Source: Notolepis coatsorum
Taxonomy: Eukaryota; Chordata; Actinopteri; Aulopiformes; Paralepididae
DNA: 64,000 nt
Assembly (NCBI GenBank): GCA_963971535.1
Contig: OZ020593.1
Coordinates: 16,991,919-17,055,918 of the forward strand
Direction: 5' to 3'
Of the stretch, positions 1 through 9,919 are shown piece by piece. Within the stretch, counting starts at the first letter, position 1; each line of letters opens with the position of its first letter. A program made the translations under genes and the position numbers. The notes below the pieces were generated by a model that saw only the letters and a program-made list of their open reading frames with translations, searched no databases and had not been told where the DNA came from.

Positions 1-246
1 TGAATGAGATAACAAAATATATATAAATAAATAAATAAAGATTAAAAAAAAAAAATTAAATTTACATAACTCGATAATTTGCTGTGTAATTAATTAATCT
101 AATTAACGCAATAAACTGACAGCCCTAATTTTTTATATAATATAAAACAATATATTCATATTCTAATATTCGGTCTTAGGAGCAGTTCTAAAATGATTTT
201 GGTCAGTCATGCACATCCCTAGTGTTTGGCCCTCGGCTTAGTCATA
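1..246. other. AT-rich DNA with hAT-type element tips
   Basis: This stretch has no gene. It is AT-rich and carries sequence resembling the ends of fish hAT-type elements: a run ending in 'GACAGCCCTAA' near 117-129 and another ending in 'CACATCCCTAG' near 211-221. Both look like 3' tips of old elements whose other ends are outside the window or lost. The call rests on resemblance only. Confidence 0.35.
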
Positions 247-2430
247 CGTCCGCCAGTTGAACCCGGGGGCGCTACAGTATGTTGGTCGGCGAGCGCATCT
301 ACCTTTGACACTACTGTCACAGACACGTGTTTCCGACAGCCTCGCCCCCAAACCACACTACTGTCACAGACACGTGTTTCCGACAGCCTCGCCCCCAAAC
401 CATAACCCTAACCTTAACCACACTGTTACCTTAAACTAACCATACCACCTTAAAACTAACGTTAATCCAAACCATAACTGTAACAAGGAGCGCTAGTGTG
501 GTGGTGACTTCAGCCTCCAACTGCAGAGGCTGCTGGTAGTGCACCTTAACTGCACCTTCATACCAGCGAGTCTGATGATTTCACCGCAATGATTTCACCG
601 TGATGATTTCTTGTGACATGGAAACGTGATACTGTAGGGGACCGTATCGTACCCTGGACTGTAAGGTATATTTAATGGGTTACTGTGTGTGCATGTGCAC
701 ATTAGATTAGATTAGATTCAAATGTACAGCACAAATACAGTACAACAAAAATAAGTTTGGCATCCAACCAGAGTGCAAATGTAACAGTAAAGTGCAAAAA
801 TATATAAATTAGTACTACTGAGTATAGTGCAGATGTATGTACAGAATAGTAGTATTAATATGTACAGTGATACAGGTACTGTATAAAGACACTATGGTAG
901 TAAGTCATACTGGCCAGCCGCGTAACAAGTAAGAGTAGGTAAGGGATATGTACAGATATAGATATAGTATCTACAGATATGTAAAGATTATTATATGCAG
1001 TTATGTTGAGACAGATGTGGATAAATATGTATACGGTAAGAATAAATATATATATACATGGTATATACTGTATGTGTGTGTGTCTTTGTGTGTCAGGGGA
1101 ATATCTGTGGCCACTCAGCTCGTACCTCGCGTCAGAAGAAGTGAGTCCATATTAATTAAAGTCATTCATTATCTGACCGTCCCCCTGTTATTAATGGCAA
1201 CATCTGCCCCGCGGACGGGCCAACAAAAACCTGCAGAGACGGAGGCCCGCTGGCTGGAAGCCGCGGAGCTTCACTTGTGGTTACCATCAACAGGCGGCGT
1301 GATGGCTCTCAGAGGCGTGGGGGGGGGGGGGGCAAGAGCTCGTTTTATTTGCTGATGAAAGTGAAATTGGGGACTCTCTCCGCAAACACAGACTGGAGCG
1401 TTTTTTATTGGCGGGGTATAAATAGCCGTCGATGGCAGACGTTGTCTCAAATGGAGCCATCTTGCCAATAAGCAGCAATGGAAGTTTCAGCCAAAAAACT
1501 GAGTTCACAGGGCTGTTTCGCATCCGATATTCCTAGTGTTCTCGCCGAGCTCCGGTCTCGCGTCGTTAAATATAAAACAACAGCACTGTGAGTTATATAT
1601 GCATTTCGTATTCCTATCTAGTGCTCCGGGGGGGGACGTTGGAATGGTTCAGTGTTGACATAATTGTCCACGGGAGACCTTGGCAGAGACGTCTTGGGGG
1701 TATTCACGGCGTTATGTATGTCGACGTCTGCCTGCGTTTAAGTGCTAGCGGGGCGCGGTCAGAGGCAGAGCGCCGGGCGTCTGGGAGGCGGGGATGGGGG
1801 ATGGGGCAAGAATGCGGCCCCCGAGACAAACCGCCTGCGGCTACGCTGAGCCCTCAAACCCTAAAACCTTCAGTCCTCGACGTCAACCCACTTCTCGCCT
1901 CCCCGTTCCACCCCCCCCCCCCCCCTCCCCGTTCTCTCTCCTCGAGGGGCTGCGCGGTGTGGAATCTTATCTGCCGTACAGAGAAAGGCCCAAACAGAGC
2001 CATTTATCAGAGTTAGAGAGACGCGCACAGGGGGCGAGGTATAGACGGTCCCGGGTTAAACGGCCTCCTGCATGGGACTGACTGGCTATAGTGGGTAATC
2101 AGAGGCAGGCCCAGCTCACCTTTTCAGAATCACAATCTTTATTTGTCACGATCACATATACCTTACAGCCAGGACAGAGTGGATACAGAGTGCAATGCTT
2201 TTTTTTTTTGCCCGTGACCTTGCAGCAACAGCAACAGCAGTAGAATAGGATAGAAAATAGGATAAAAATTAAATACAAATGCCATAGAAAGTGGTGTGAG
2301 CAGAGTGCTGTGTGTGTAGGCCTAGGCCTCGTTACAATGTACGACAGTGGCTCAGGAGTTAAAGCGGTTGTCTGTTAATGGGAAGGTTCGATTCCAGCTC
2401 CTTCCGGCAGCATGTCGAAGTGTCCTGGAG
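247..2430. repeat. Tandem segmental duplication, copy 1
   Basis: This unit of about 2.2 kb recurs at 2821-2954 plus 9920-12480. Sampled stretches such as 433-660 against 9924-10150 differ at only a few positions. Copy 1 has an extra internal duplication of about 47 bases near 305-400 and lacks about 65 bases that copy 2 has near 10441-10505. It holds two reverse-oriented LINE-like 3' ends (around 690-935 and 2118-2300) and a GC-rich middle with no convincing reading frame. It keeps the unoccupied insertion sites of the LTR element (CCTT at 429-432) and of the SINE (GTGGTGTGAGCAG at 2291-2303). Confidence 0.9.
2348..2430 (+). mobile_element. tRNA-derived SINE, 5' part, truncated
   Basis: The head matches a tRNA-derived SINE also seen at 12409-12590, 18910-19045 and 36262-36475 (minus). 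It starts 'gtggctcaggagtt' and runs to 'catgtcgaagtgtcctgg'. The box B-like GGTTCGATTCC is present, with a 3-base loss just before it compared with the 12.4-kb copy. The element stops where the foldback element at 2431 begins. Confidence 0.7.
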
Positions 2431-2812
2431 GCGTGTAGCTTTTCTCCAACGCATCGGCGTTTCCGGGTTCCCGTTTTGCGCTCTGATTGGCCAGGTCATG
2501 TGACATGTGCGCCAATGGTGGGACGGCAAGTTCTGCGCCTATTTACGGGTCGAACAGCCTGCAAACGACCTAACGCCTAGTTTATCACTGGTTAAGCTTA
2601 GGCGACTCTTTCGAAGTTGGTTAAGGTTAGAGTTTGGAATCAGGGCTGGTGTTCTATCGCCCTGCTCTAAGACAAACTCTAACCTTAACCAACTTCGAAA
2701 GAGTGCCTAAGCTTAACCAGTGTAGAAACAGGCGTCGGCCAATCAGAGAGCGTCTCCGAAAAATGCGGCTAGGTTTAAAAATAACGCGCATTATCCATAG
2801 TCTCCGTGGTTA
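2431..2812. mobile_element. Palindromic foldback element, right end truncated
   Basis: This is a relative of the complete foldback at 33649-34047. It begins with the same terminal GCGTNTAG and contains the same core palindrome: arms of about 50 bases (2584-2635 and 2674-2723) around a loop of about 38 bases. The loop lies in the opposite orientation to that of the 33.6-kb copy. The outer arms differ from that copy, and the right end runs into the junction of the tandem duplication near 2815. Confidence 0.7.
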
Positions 2813-2820
2813 ACTGTATA

Positions 2821-2954
2821 CGTCCGCCAGTTGAACCCGGGGGCACTACGTTGGTTGGCGAGCGCATCTACCTTTGACACTACTGTCACAGACACGTGTT
2901 TCCGACAGCCTCGCCCCCAAACCATAACCCTAACCTTAACCACACTGTTACCTT
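2821..2954. repeat. Tandem duplication copy 2, first part
   Basis: This matches 247-432 of copy 1, minus the internal 47-base duplication. It ends exactly at the CCTT target site, where the LTR element was inserted. Copy 2 resumes at 9920. Confidence 0.9.
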
Positions 2955-3293
2955 TGTGGGATATTTGTAGATATCCTGATGAAGAATGTGCTCAGTCAAC
3001 CGAGGCTTGGATAATAACAAGGGTTTATTAACCAAACAGATAGAATACATAGAGAGAATGGCTGAGGTTCTCGCCCCAGGTGATCAGCTGAAATGACCCA
3101 GGTAAGAAGCCTTGATTGTGGTCGGGAGGAGCCCTTTATAGTTCAACAAGGGGGGTGTGTGGTCCCATTTGATAGGTCAGATGGGTGGGAGGGGGTACAG
3201 GTTTGGGGACACAGGGGAGGGGGGTGATTCCACAGAGAGGGGGGGGGGCACAGGTAAGGGGAACATATTTACATGAGGACATATTATACCACA
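2955..3293 (-). repeat. 3' LTR of the minus-strand element
   Basis: Its partner is 9581-9919. It is bounded by TGTGG and CCACA. It holds a minus-strand TATAAAGG near 3133-3140 and a minus-strand AATAAA near 3023-3029. Confidence 0.85.
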
Positions 3294-3312
3294 ATACTCA
3301 CTTTTCTTTCTT
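3294..3312 (-). promoter_or_regulatory. Polypurine tract next to 3' LTR
   Basis: On the minus strand this reads as a purine-rich run (AGAAAGAAAAGTGAG) directly upstream of the 3' LTR. This is the expected place for priming of plus-strand synthesis and it fixes the element's orientation as minus. Confidence 0.6.
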
Positions 3313-3540
3313 ATAATGTGGGTGAGATTAATGTATAATATATACCAGGATTGTTTGGAACAGGTAAAAGTGGGGACCGATGTAATCCATCGGTTATCAG
3401 ATAATGAAAAAAATAGAAAATAATTAAAATAATGAAAATGTTGGCCAATGTGTTCTGTTGGTTGGCCTAATAATTTAAACTAGTATTATTTATATACATG
3501 ATTCATGACATGATCGACTGGACTGCGGTCTGTGTTATTT

Positions 3541-3633
3541 TGATATCAGAGATGTGGGAATAGATGTCACCCTTTTCTTTTATTAATCGCTCAAAATACC
3601 TATATCAATGAGTGGTCCTCATCTCTGATATCA
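3541..3633. repeat. Small perfect-ended hairpin
   Basis: A 14-base perfect inverted repeat, TGATATCAGAGATG, lies at 3541-3554 and 3620-3633, enclosing 65 bases. It may be a tiny inverted-repeat element or a chance hairpin inside the LTR element. Confidence 0.5.
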
Positions 3634-3839
3634 AACAACAATTAACATAATCATTAGAAGCTATCGCTGTGCATATATCTTGGCATACCTTCAGTCGTTC
3701 ATGTCGTGACTCTGGGGAGCTAATGTGATCGTTGTGCATACAGGCATCGTAATAAACCAATTAAATACATGCACTGTCTGTGTGGTCAGAGTGCACAGGG
3801 TGAAAAAACAAAATTGTGCATAATTATTAGGAATAGGAT

Positions 3840-4950
3840 TTACACATAAGGCTAATGTGTACAAAAACATTTTAACAACCGTTAACCTGGTGGTTAATAA
3901 AACTAACATGATTGATTATGGGAAACTGTTCAAAAATATATATATATATTTGTGCACGTTTTATGATGATTCTTGATGAAATTACTTAGGATCCAGTTGT
4001 ATTTACCCTGAGTTTGAGTGTCACTTTCATCTGTGATTGCCTCAGTTTTGTTGGTCTTTACTTAGAATCAGGCAATTTTCTCCATTTCTTCTCTATAAAT
4101 GAGGAGATAAAACGTCTTATGCATCGCTTCTGTATGTAATTCTAGTGCATATACTATCAATGGTTCACCATACAGGTGCAAAACAACGTTACATGTCCTC
4201 TTCTATGAGAGAATAAAAACAACTTTCTTGTCTGACAATACAATTTTGTAACCTAAGTAATTCAAATGTGATGTAATGTGATCATGTGGTCACTTCTTCC
4301 TTCAGCAATACATTTTAGCTCATTATTACTAACCATTGTTAATGCTTTCTCATTGATTTCTTTTCATCACATCCCTAGTTCATCGTTTTGCAGATACATA
4401 CAATTGTGTGAAAAGTTTCCTGCTTGTGAAGGTATTAATCTGAATGATGTTGCGTCGTTGTTGACAAGGTGTTCTCTGTCGGTCGTGTGGCAGGGCCAAA
4501 CAGTAACACATACAAATTAAATAAATACATACAATAGACATTACCTTAGTGGCTAATGTGTCAAAATAAAATTGAAAACCGTTAACCTAGTGGTTAATAT
4601 AAAAGGTGATTATGATAATCGTTATGCATTGTTCTGTGGTGCATACTATCAATGGTCAAAACAAACTTGGTGTCTTGGAACAATCCAACTGGTTCTGCCC
4701 TGTTTAACAATACCATTTTGCAATGTGACTCTGTGATCATTCTCATTGTCATTATAAAATTGGTTAATGCAATCTTACTGATTGTATTTCATCATATTCC
4801 TAGTCAATAATTTTCCAGATATATATGAACTCTGTGAAACAGTTCTTGTTTGTGAATCTGACAGTTGCTGTGAAGTGTTGATCATCTGTTCTCGGTCTGT
4901 CGTGTGGCAGGGCCAATACATACATAACAATGTGGACAATGTGTGTTCAG
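3840..4950. repeat. Diverged tandem duplication inside the LTR element
   Basis: Segments near 3850-4500 and 4553-4930 share landmarks in the same order: 'ccgttaacctNgtggttaat', 'tactatcaatggt', and near the end 'tcgtgtggcagggccaa'. The copies are clearly diverged, so the duplication is older than the insertion of the LTR element. Confidence 0.6.
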
Positions 4951-4959
4951 AAGTATCTT

Positions 4960-5460
4960 GTTCCACAGGTCTCTGATGATGTCTCTTCTTGACGATGCAG
5001 TCGGGAACATTCACTGGTCGTCGTTCATTCAGAGGGGGCCTACAGGAGGTTGCCGTCCGCTCCCTGTGTATCTTGTCAAGGGTCACCGGTAGCAGTCAAC
5101 TATAGTGGTCTTTTCCTGCAGCCTATGTTGTTCTCCACCACCATCACATGTCTGCCACTGTGCTCACGCTTGGCCCCTATCAGGCCTAGAGACATGGTGG
5201 TCAGGGCGTTCTTGAACGTGCTGTGTGGTGGTTGGTCCCCCCCGTTCCTCATCATCGCGGTACTAGAGGGGCGAGGGGGCGGGCGTTTTTGAATGTGTTG
5301 TGCTGGTTTCGCTGTCCTCTCCTCGTCATTGCGGTACCACTTGATGGAGGGCGAGGGCCCGCCGGTGTAGTGGCTAGTCAGTAGGACGCTCTCTCTCACA
5401 CGGATGACAATCTTGTCATGGGAATCCACCTTGATGGTCGGGGCTTTGGTTCCCATCTGC
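4960..5460 (-). pseudogene. Decayed Ig (I-set) plus Fn3-like relic
   Basis: Read on the minus strand, the frame ending near 5100 gives features of an I-set immunoglobulin domain: 'APTIKVD', a strand-C like 'PSPSIKWYRND', then 'REHSGRHVMVVENNIG', which parallels the usual DSGxYxVxVxNxxG. Immediately downstream, after a frame change, comes 'PVTLDKI', then 'CRPPLNE' and 'DCIVKKR', which resemble the link and core of a fibronectin-III domain of muscle titin-like proteins. The middle of the Ig domain is disrupted by a partial tandem duplication (about 5225-5340), frameshifts and a stop. This is therefore a relic, lying in the same orientation as the LTR element. Which gene it came from cannot be told from the sequence; titin-family proteins are the general match. 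The assignment is pattern recognition, not a search. Confidence 0.5.
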
Positions 5461-6280
5461 AGGTGATGGGTTTGGTCTGCAGTGCCGGGGTGGAGGCCGT
5501 CAAAGGTTGATCTCCTCTTCGTCAGTGTCTCCTTGGTCAGTCTCCTTCGTGGTCCTCTGCTCCACTTTCTTGGGGATGTCTGTGGGCTGGGTTGGATGGT
5601 TCTCCCACGGTTGTTGTCGTCGCCTCTGGTTGTGTCCGCAGCTCCTTGGCGGCGTCCCTGGTAGTATGCTGTCGTGGGTCGCTCAGGTCACTGGGTTGTG
5701 TTCCTCTCTGTCTGGTCCTGCCGTCGTTCGTGGTTCAGGTCATGCGTCGTCTCACTCGTCCTGTCCTCTCACCAATTCGTGATCTGAGGGTGATAAACAC
5801 TGCCTTAGAAAACTCCTCACATAAATGATTCAACGCCTTTCTGCTAAAGTGGAAAATCATTTTGGGATTAATTCAATTCATTGTAAATAAAATCACTTAA
5901 TTGACAATAGGAAATGCAAGCCAATTGCATTAGCAGTGATTCCTTACGTCAAGAAGGTCACATTCACTACAATTTTATCAGATTTTGTATCTAACTAAAT
6001 CTTACAGCATTAGGCTTTAAATAAAATTTGTAAATGAATGGCCAAAGTTTTGAATCAGATAAAATAGCTCCTTGTCTTCATATTCTGATGGTCTTAAATT
6101 GAAGTTGATCTTACCTCAGGCCGCGTACGATGGTGTGCTTCTTCAAGATACTTACCTCGCCATGACTTCTCGGTTGTTCTTCACATCTCAGTGTGGCTCA
6201 TCATAGCATAGCATGGGGAAAAAACATAAAATCTAGGTAGCCAGTTAATTTTGCATGAAAAACAATCATTCGTTTTGTCA
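5461..6280. other. LTR element interior, nothing recognised
   Basis: The GC-rich part to about 5790 may continue the captured segment upstream of the Ig relic on the minus strand, but no domain is visible. The rest is AT-rich with no gene that I can support. Confidence 0.4.
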
Positions 6281-6282
6281 TA

Positions 6283-6430
6283 TAACCCTAACTAACCTTA
6301 CTGTCATGCATTTGTCCTAATAAACTAATCTACACTGTAGCACTCAACACTAATAAAACTAACCTACACTGTGGCACTCAACACTTTGATGAACATTGTT
6401 ACTCAGCTGATAGAGTTGTGCCCTTTTTGA
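6283..6430 (+). mobile_element. L2-like LINE 3'-end fragment
   Basis: The sequence 'tgtcatgcatttgtcctaataaacta' through 'ctcagctgatagagttgtgccc' matches the 3' untranslated tail seen at 50120-50207 and, reversed, at 17500-17600 and 44890-45000. About 40 bases are duplicated within it. Confidence 0.7.
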
Positions 6431-7756
6431 TGTCCTGTCATACAGTGTCAGCTAAATGATCAATGTACGTGTATACCTTGTACATTTAGATAATTGTGTT
6501 TCAATTTTGTGGTTGATATTTTGCAGTCATGGAAATGTATTAGTTGTTAAAAGAATAGTCTAAGGAATAGTCATGCATGTTATTGGTTATAAACAGAGAA
6601 TAGAAGGAGGGGATTGTAAGTAGTTGTTTTCATCATTAATCTTTCATCTCGGGCACTTCTCTAATTCATGTGCCTCTTGAAAAGAGATGATGAAAACGAC
6701 TGGTTAATTATTGTTAGTATGGGAGTTAGGTAGATTTTCATAACTGCAAATTCATCACCGGTGTCTAATTCATGTTAATTAAGTGGTTCTCTGTTGCCAT
6801 CCACCGCCAGGTGAGTTCATCAAGTCTGTGGTCACGAGTGTAGGCATTTGCATTGCTTTGTCTCCCAAGTGTAAATCTGCATCTAAAGCGATACTTCCTA
6901 CTATACTAAGTGGAGATACTAAGTTGAGTCTCTATAGGTGTGGTCAGACTGGCTATTTGAATTGTCTTTCACTCCACATCGTCCTCAGCTGGTTTGAGTG
7001 TTCAAATGTAGATTACTTTGGGGTCTCAATTTAAATGATTGTAGCTGGTCTCACTTTGTGTCTTGTCTGTGTTCAGATGCAAATCACTGGAGTTTCAACT
7101 TTTGTGATACAATGTGTTTACACCCATTCTGCATCTTGACCCAGAGCCAGATCTGTAAATACAAACACATGTTAATTTTCCACTCTTTTCTAAGACCATC
7201 TGAGTAGGTTCTCCTTGATTGTCTGTGAGCTTAACAAAACATCAGCTATTTCTCATCCATTCCGTCCTAGGATGTAATGATAGTGTTATCATTTATCAAT
7301 CATATCGCATATGTACACAAGCATCATATGAATGTGGAACCACACATTTTGAATCATGTTTAAAAATGTCCTACAATGGAAAGGGCTAGTTATCTTTCAT
7401 TGGTTCTTTAGATAAACACATTAACTCAAGTGAATATAACCTAAACATCTTACTTTTAAACATAATCTATGTTGTTTGTGTTCCAAGTTTTCAACATTGA
7501 AAGCTTATAAAGTCTAATCTAACGCTGTTTATGTGGACTACAATTCCTGTACTGCCATATACTGGGAACCGGAAGTGTTTGTTTAGCTCCCATGGTCAGT
7601 ATGCCCGGTACGCCCACAGATGTATTATAATTCTGAAACAGACATTGTAATTAGCTTTATGTGACTTATAATGTGTAAATTAAAGCACATAAACACTCAA
7701 GTGATCTGAGATAGTTGTAATTTACTGTAACTGAGATGATAGTTGTGTATGTACAG
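6431..7756. other. LTR element interior, nothing recognised
   Basis: AT-rich DNA with only short spurious reading frames. No domain, RNA gene or repeat boundary could be supported. Confidence 0.4.
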
Positions 7757-7953
7757 TTAGATGTAGCAGTACTGACTATCTGTATGTCATGTATGTCATA
7801 ATATGTCCTGATAAATTGAAAATGGGGGACCCTGATGTAAACAAGACTAAAGTCTCTCTCTGGTCTGCATCCCCTTAACAATTGTGTGTTGAGCTGTGCT
7901 GTATTGTACCTATTCTGCAATCTGTTAATAAAGTTTTCAATCAATCAATCAAA
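7757..7953 (+). mobile_element. Retroposon 3' end, family R3 (copy 1 of 3)
   Basis: This is shared with 34573-34800 (reverse) and 56800-56978. The diagnostic stretch is 'gaaaatgggggaccctgatgtaaacaagac', followed by 'tctgcatccccttaacaa' and an end of 'ttaataaagttttcaatcaatcaatcaa'. The short ATCA repeats at the end look like a non-LTR retrotransposon or SINE 3' tail. The coding part of the family is not seen here. Confidence 0.65.
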
Positions 7954-9562
7954 GCATCTATATTTATGATTTTCATACTCACCGGGGAAAGCTGTTTTGT
8001 TGACGTTGGATCCGTTACGTGTCGTCAGCACCCCGCATCTCGCCACCGCAACTCAACATTTTCCAATAGCAGCGCGCACATACATATACAAATAAAACAT
8101 ATACTACACGTGGATTTCACGCACCCTTGGCCTTGGGCACATTACACTTTACGTTCGCTTATGGATAGTTTAATATAAAATAATAACTTCACGGCGCGCA
8201 TAGCGTCACGTCATTGCTCCATGCGACGTTCGTGTGTTCTCATTCGCCTCGGAAATAACGCTTTGTAATTCATACAGTATTTTTCCCACGAGCTCTCAAT
8301 AGCCTGGAATTCCTATACCAGCGTTTTGTTACCGAATGAACGCGCCTGTGCATATGTGAAACGTAAACAACCTGAAACGATAAAACTATACTTCCCCAAA
8401 TGGCCGTTCCCGTGGGCCGGTGTTCTGCGGAATCCGGAAATTACTATCCTAGTTTGTTCCCGTGAACTGCACTTCAATGTTATTCTTTGTATAACGGTAA
8501 CTCGTCTCTCAATGCTCGTCGCGCTATCCGCAGCCGGTTCTTGACTCAATAAAGCAACGCGACGGGTCCTATAATACTTGTGCACATACAAACGAGACTT
8601 AAACAGACAAACAAACATTAATACATATAAGTTAACGTGTGTATATATCTGACTGTATTGGATCGCTGTACGTTTAGTCGGCCAACATCTGTTGCGACAA
8701 GGCATTTATCCCTTGATTTAACTACACATCGTTATTAAAATCATAACGACCGAACCTGACTTCGAAATTTACCAGCGATATATTAGATTATATATACCTT
8801 TTAATCATACTCTCGGCCTCTTAACCCGCGACTAACGTCCTGTTTAATGTACTTTCCGCGACTGATGTCCCGTTTAATGTACATTTACGTACTCCCGGGA
8901 CATCGCGTAATCATGTACTAACTAGGACATCGCATGATCATCTTCCCGCTATCTGTATTGATCAATTGGTTAATTTAATCCAAAATACATCGTTTTCAGG
9001 AATGGAAGAGATTGTGAGCTTAGTTTGAGGTTGAAACAATGAATATTATGACGCTACTCTGGTAATTTCTAATTATGATTCCATCAGCTTCTCGGTCCTA
9101 CTTCCCGCCTCTTTGCAAAGGAATCACAGAACGTTTTTAACAGAGTAGCGTTTTCCAAGGATATCACATCATAATAAGCTCACGTATCTTCTTTTGTTGT
9201 ACTGTGTGCCTTAGCTTTTGGTCGGCTCCGACTCGACCAGGAATAGCACTTCAACCTTTGTGCCTAAACTTTAGGGACTAGCACATATAACCCATCCTTT
9301 CAGAACCGCCTGATAAGGACCCAGGTGCACGCGCGCCCTGGTAACGATTCTCAATACAGATCAGATATATTAATGCACATTATTCTTACTCAGCCATGGT
9401 CTCAATATTTGACAACATTCTGTAATATTCACCTGGCACAGAGAAAAGCGGGAAGATTTTAATTCCTTTCCATACATTTTTGGTCGACCAGTCTATATAC
9501 TCACTTTTCTCTGTATAGATGAAACGATACAGCATGCCGGGAGGACGCAAAAAGTCTGTCAC
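7954..9562. other. LTR element interior next to its 5' LTR
   Basis: No gag-like product is recognisable. A minus-strand frame runs from the 5' LTR into the interior (9676-9386, 96 codons), but it has no domain I know. A pair of similar segments of about 30 bases ('cgcgactNAtGTCC') sits near 8825-8885. Confidence 0.4.
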
Positions 9563-9579
9563 AAGTTCGTAGACGCCAA
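9563..9579 (-). promoter_or_regulatory. Putative primer-binding site
   Basis: Directly inside the 5' LTR on the minus strand lies TGGCGTCTACGAACTTG. It starts with the TGG expected for complementarity to a tRNA 3' CCA. I cannot say which tRNA would be used. Confidence 0.5.
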
Positions 9580-9580
9580 T

Positions 9581-9919
9581 TGTGGGATATTTGTAGATAT
9601 CCTGATGAAGAATGTGCTCAGTCAACCGAGGCTTGGATAATAACAAGGGTTTATTAACCAAACAGATAGAATACATAGAGAGAATGGCTGAGGCTCTCGC
9701 CCCAGGTGATCAGCTGAAATTACCCAGGTAAGAAGCCTTGATTGTGGTCGGGAGGAGCCCTTTATAGTTCAACAAGGGGGGTGTGTGGTCCCATTTGATA
9801 GGTCAGATGGGGGGGAGGGGGTACAGGTTTGGGGACACAGGGGAGGGGGGTGATTCCACAGAGAGGGGGGGGGGCACAGGTATGGGGAACATATTTACAT
9901 GAGGACATATTATACCACA
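9581..9919 (-). repeat. 5' LTR of the minus-strand element
   Basis: Almost identical to 2955-3293. A minus-strand TATAAAGG sits at 9759-9766 and a minus-strand AATAAA at 9650-9655, in the order expected for promoter and polyadenylation signal within one LTR. Confidence 0.85.

Larger units (their letters stand above)
2955..9919 (-). mobile_element. LTR retroelement without recognisable gag or pol
   Basis: Two 339-base terminal repeats (2955-3293 and 9581-9919) differ at only about four sites. The block is flanked by CCTT (2951-2954 and 9920-9923), and the unoccupied site survives at 429-432. The LTRs begin TGTGG and end CCACA. On the minus strand they carry a TATA-like TATAAAGG and an AATAAA signal. 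A primer-binding-like TGGCGTC lies next to the 5' LTR (plus-strand right end), and a purine tract abuts the 3' LTR. I found no reverse transcriptase, integrase or protease in the 6.3-kb interior. It instead contains an Ig/Fn3-like relic, older repeat fragments and internal duplications. It is best read as a non-autonomous element mobilised by another element's proteins. Confidence 0.85.

Noticed and set aside
948..2081. Overlapping reading frames of 65-142 codons in the duplicated GC-rich unit
   Set aside because: They lie in homopolymer-rich DNA, differ between the two tandem copies through indels, and show no domain.
5100..5456. Intact host gene encoding an Ig-domain protein
   Set aside because: The domain is internally duplicated, frame-broken and enclosed between LTRs with target duplications, so it is a relic in a mobile element.
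7666..7944. 92-codon minus-strand frame
   Set aside because: Lies antisense over the R3 retroposon tail. Equivalent frames at 34593-34790 and 56644-56937 are the same repeat.
9386..9676. gag start of the LTR element
   Set aside because: The 96-codon frame begins inside the LTR and ends soon after, and shows no matrix or capsid-like feature.
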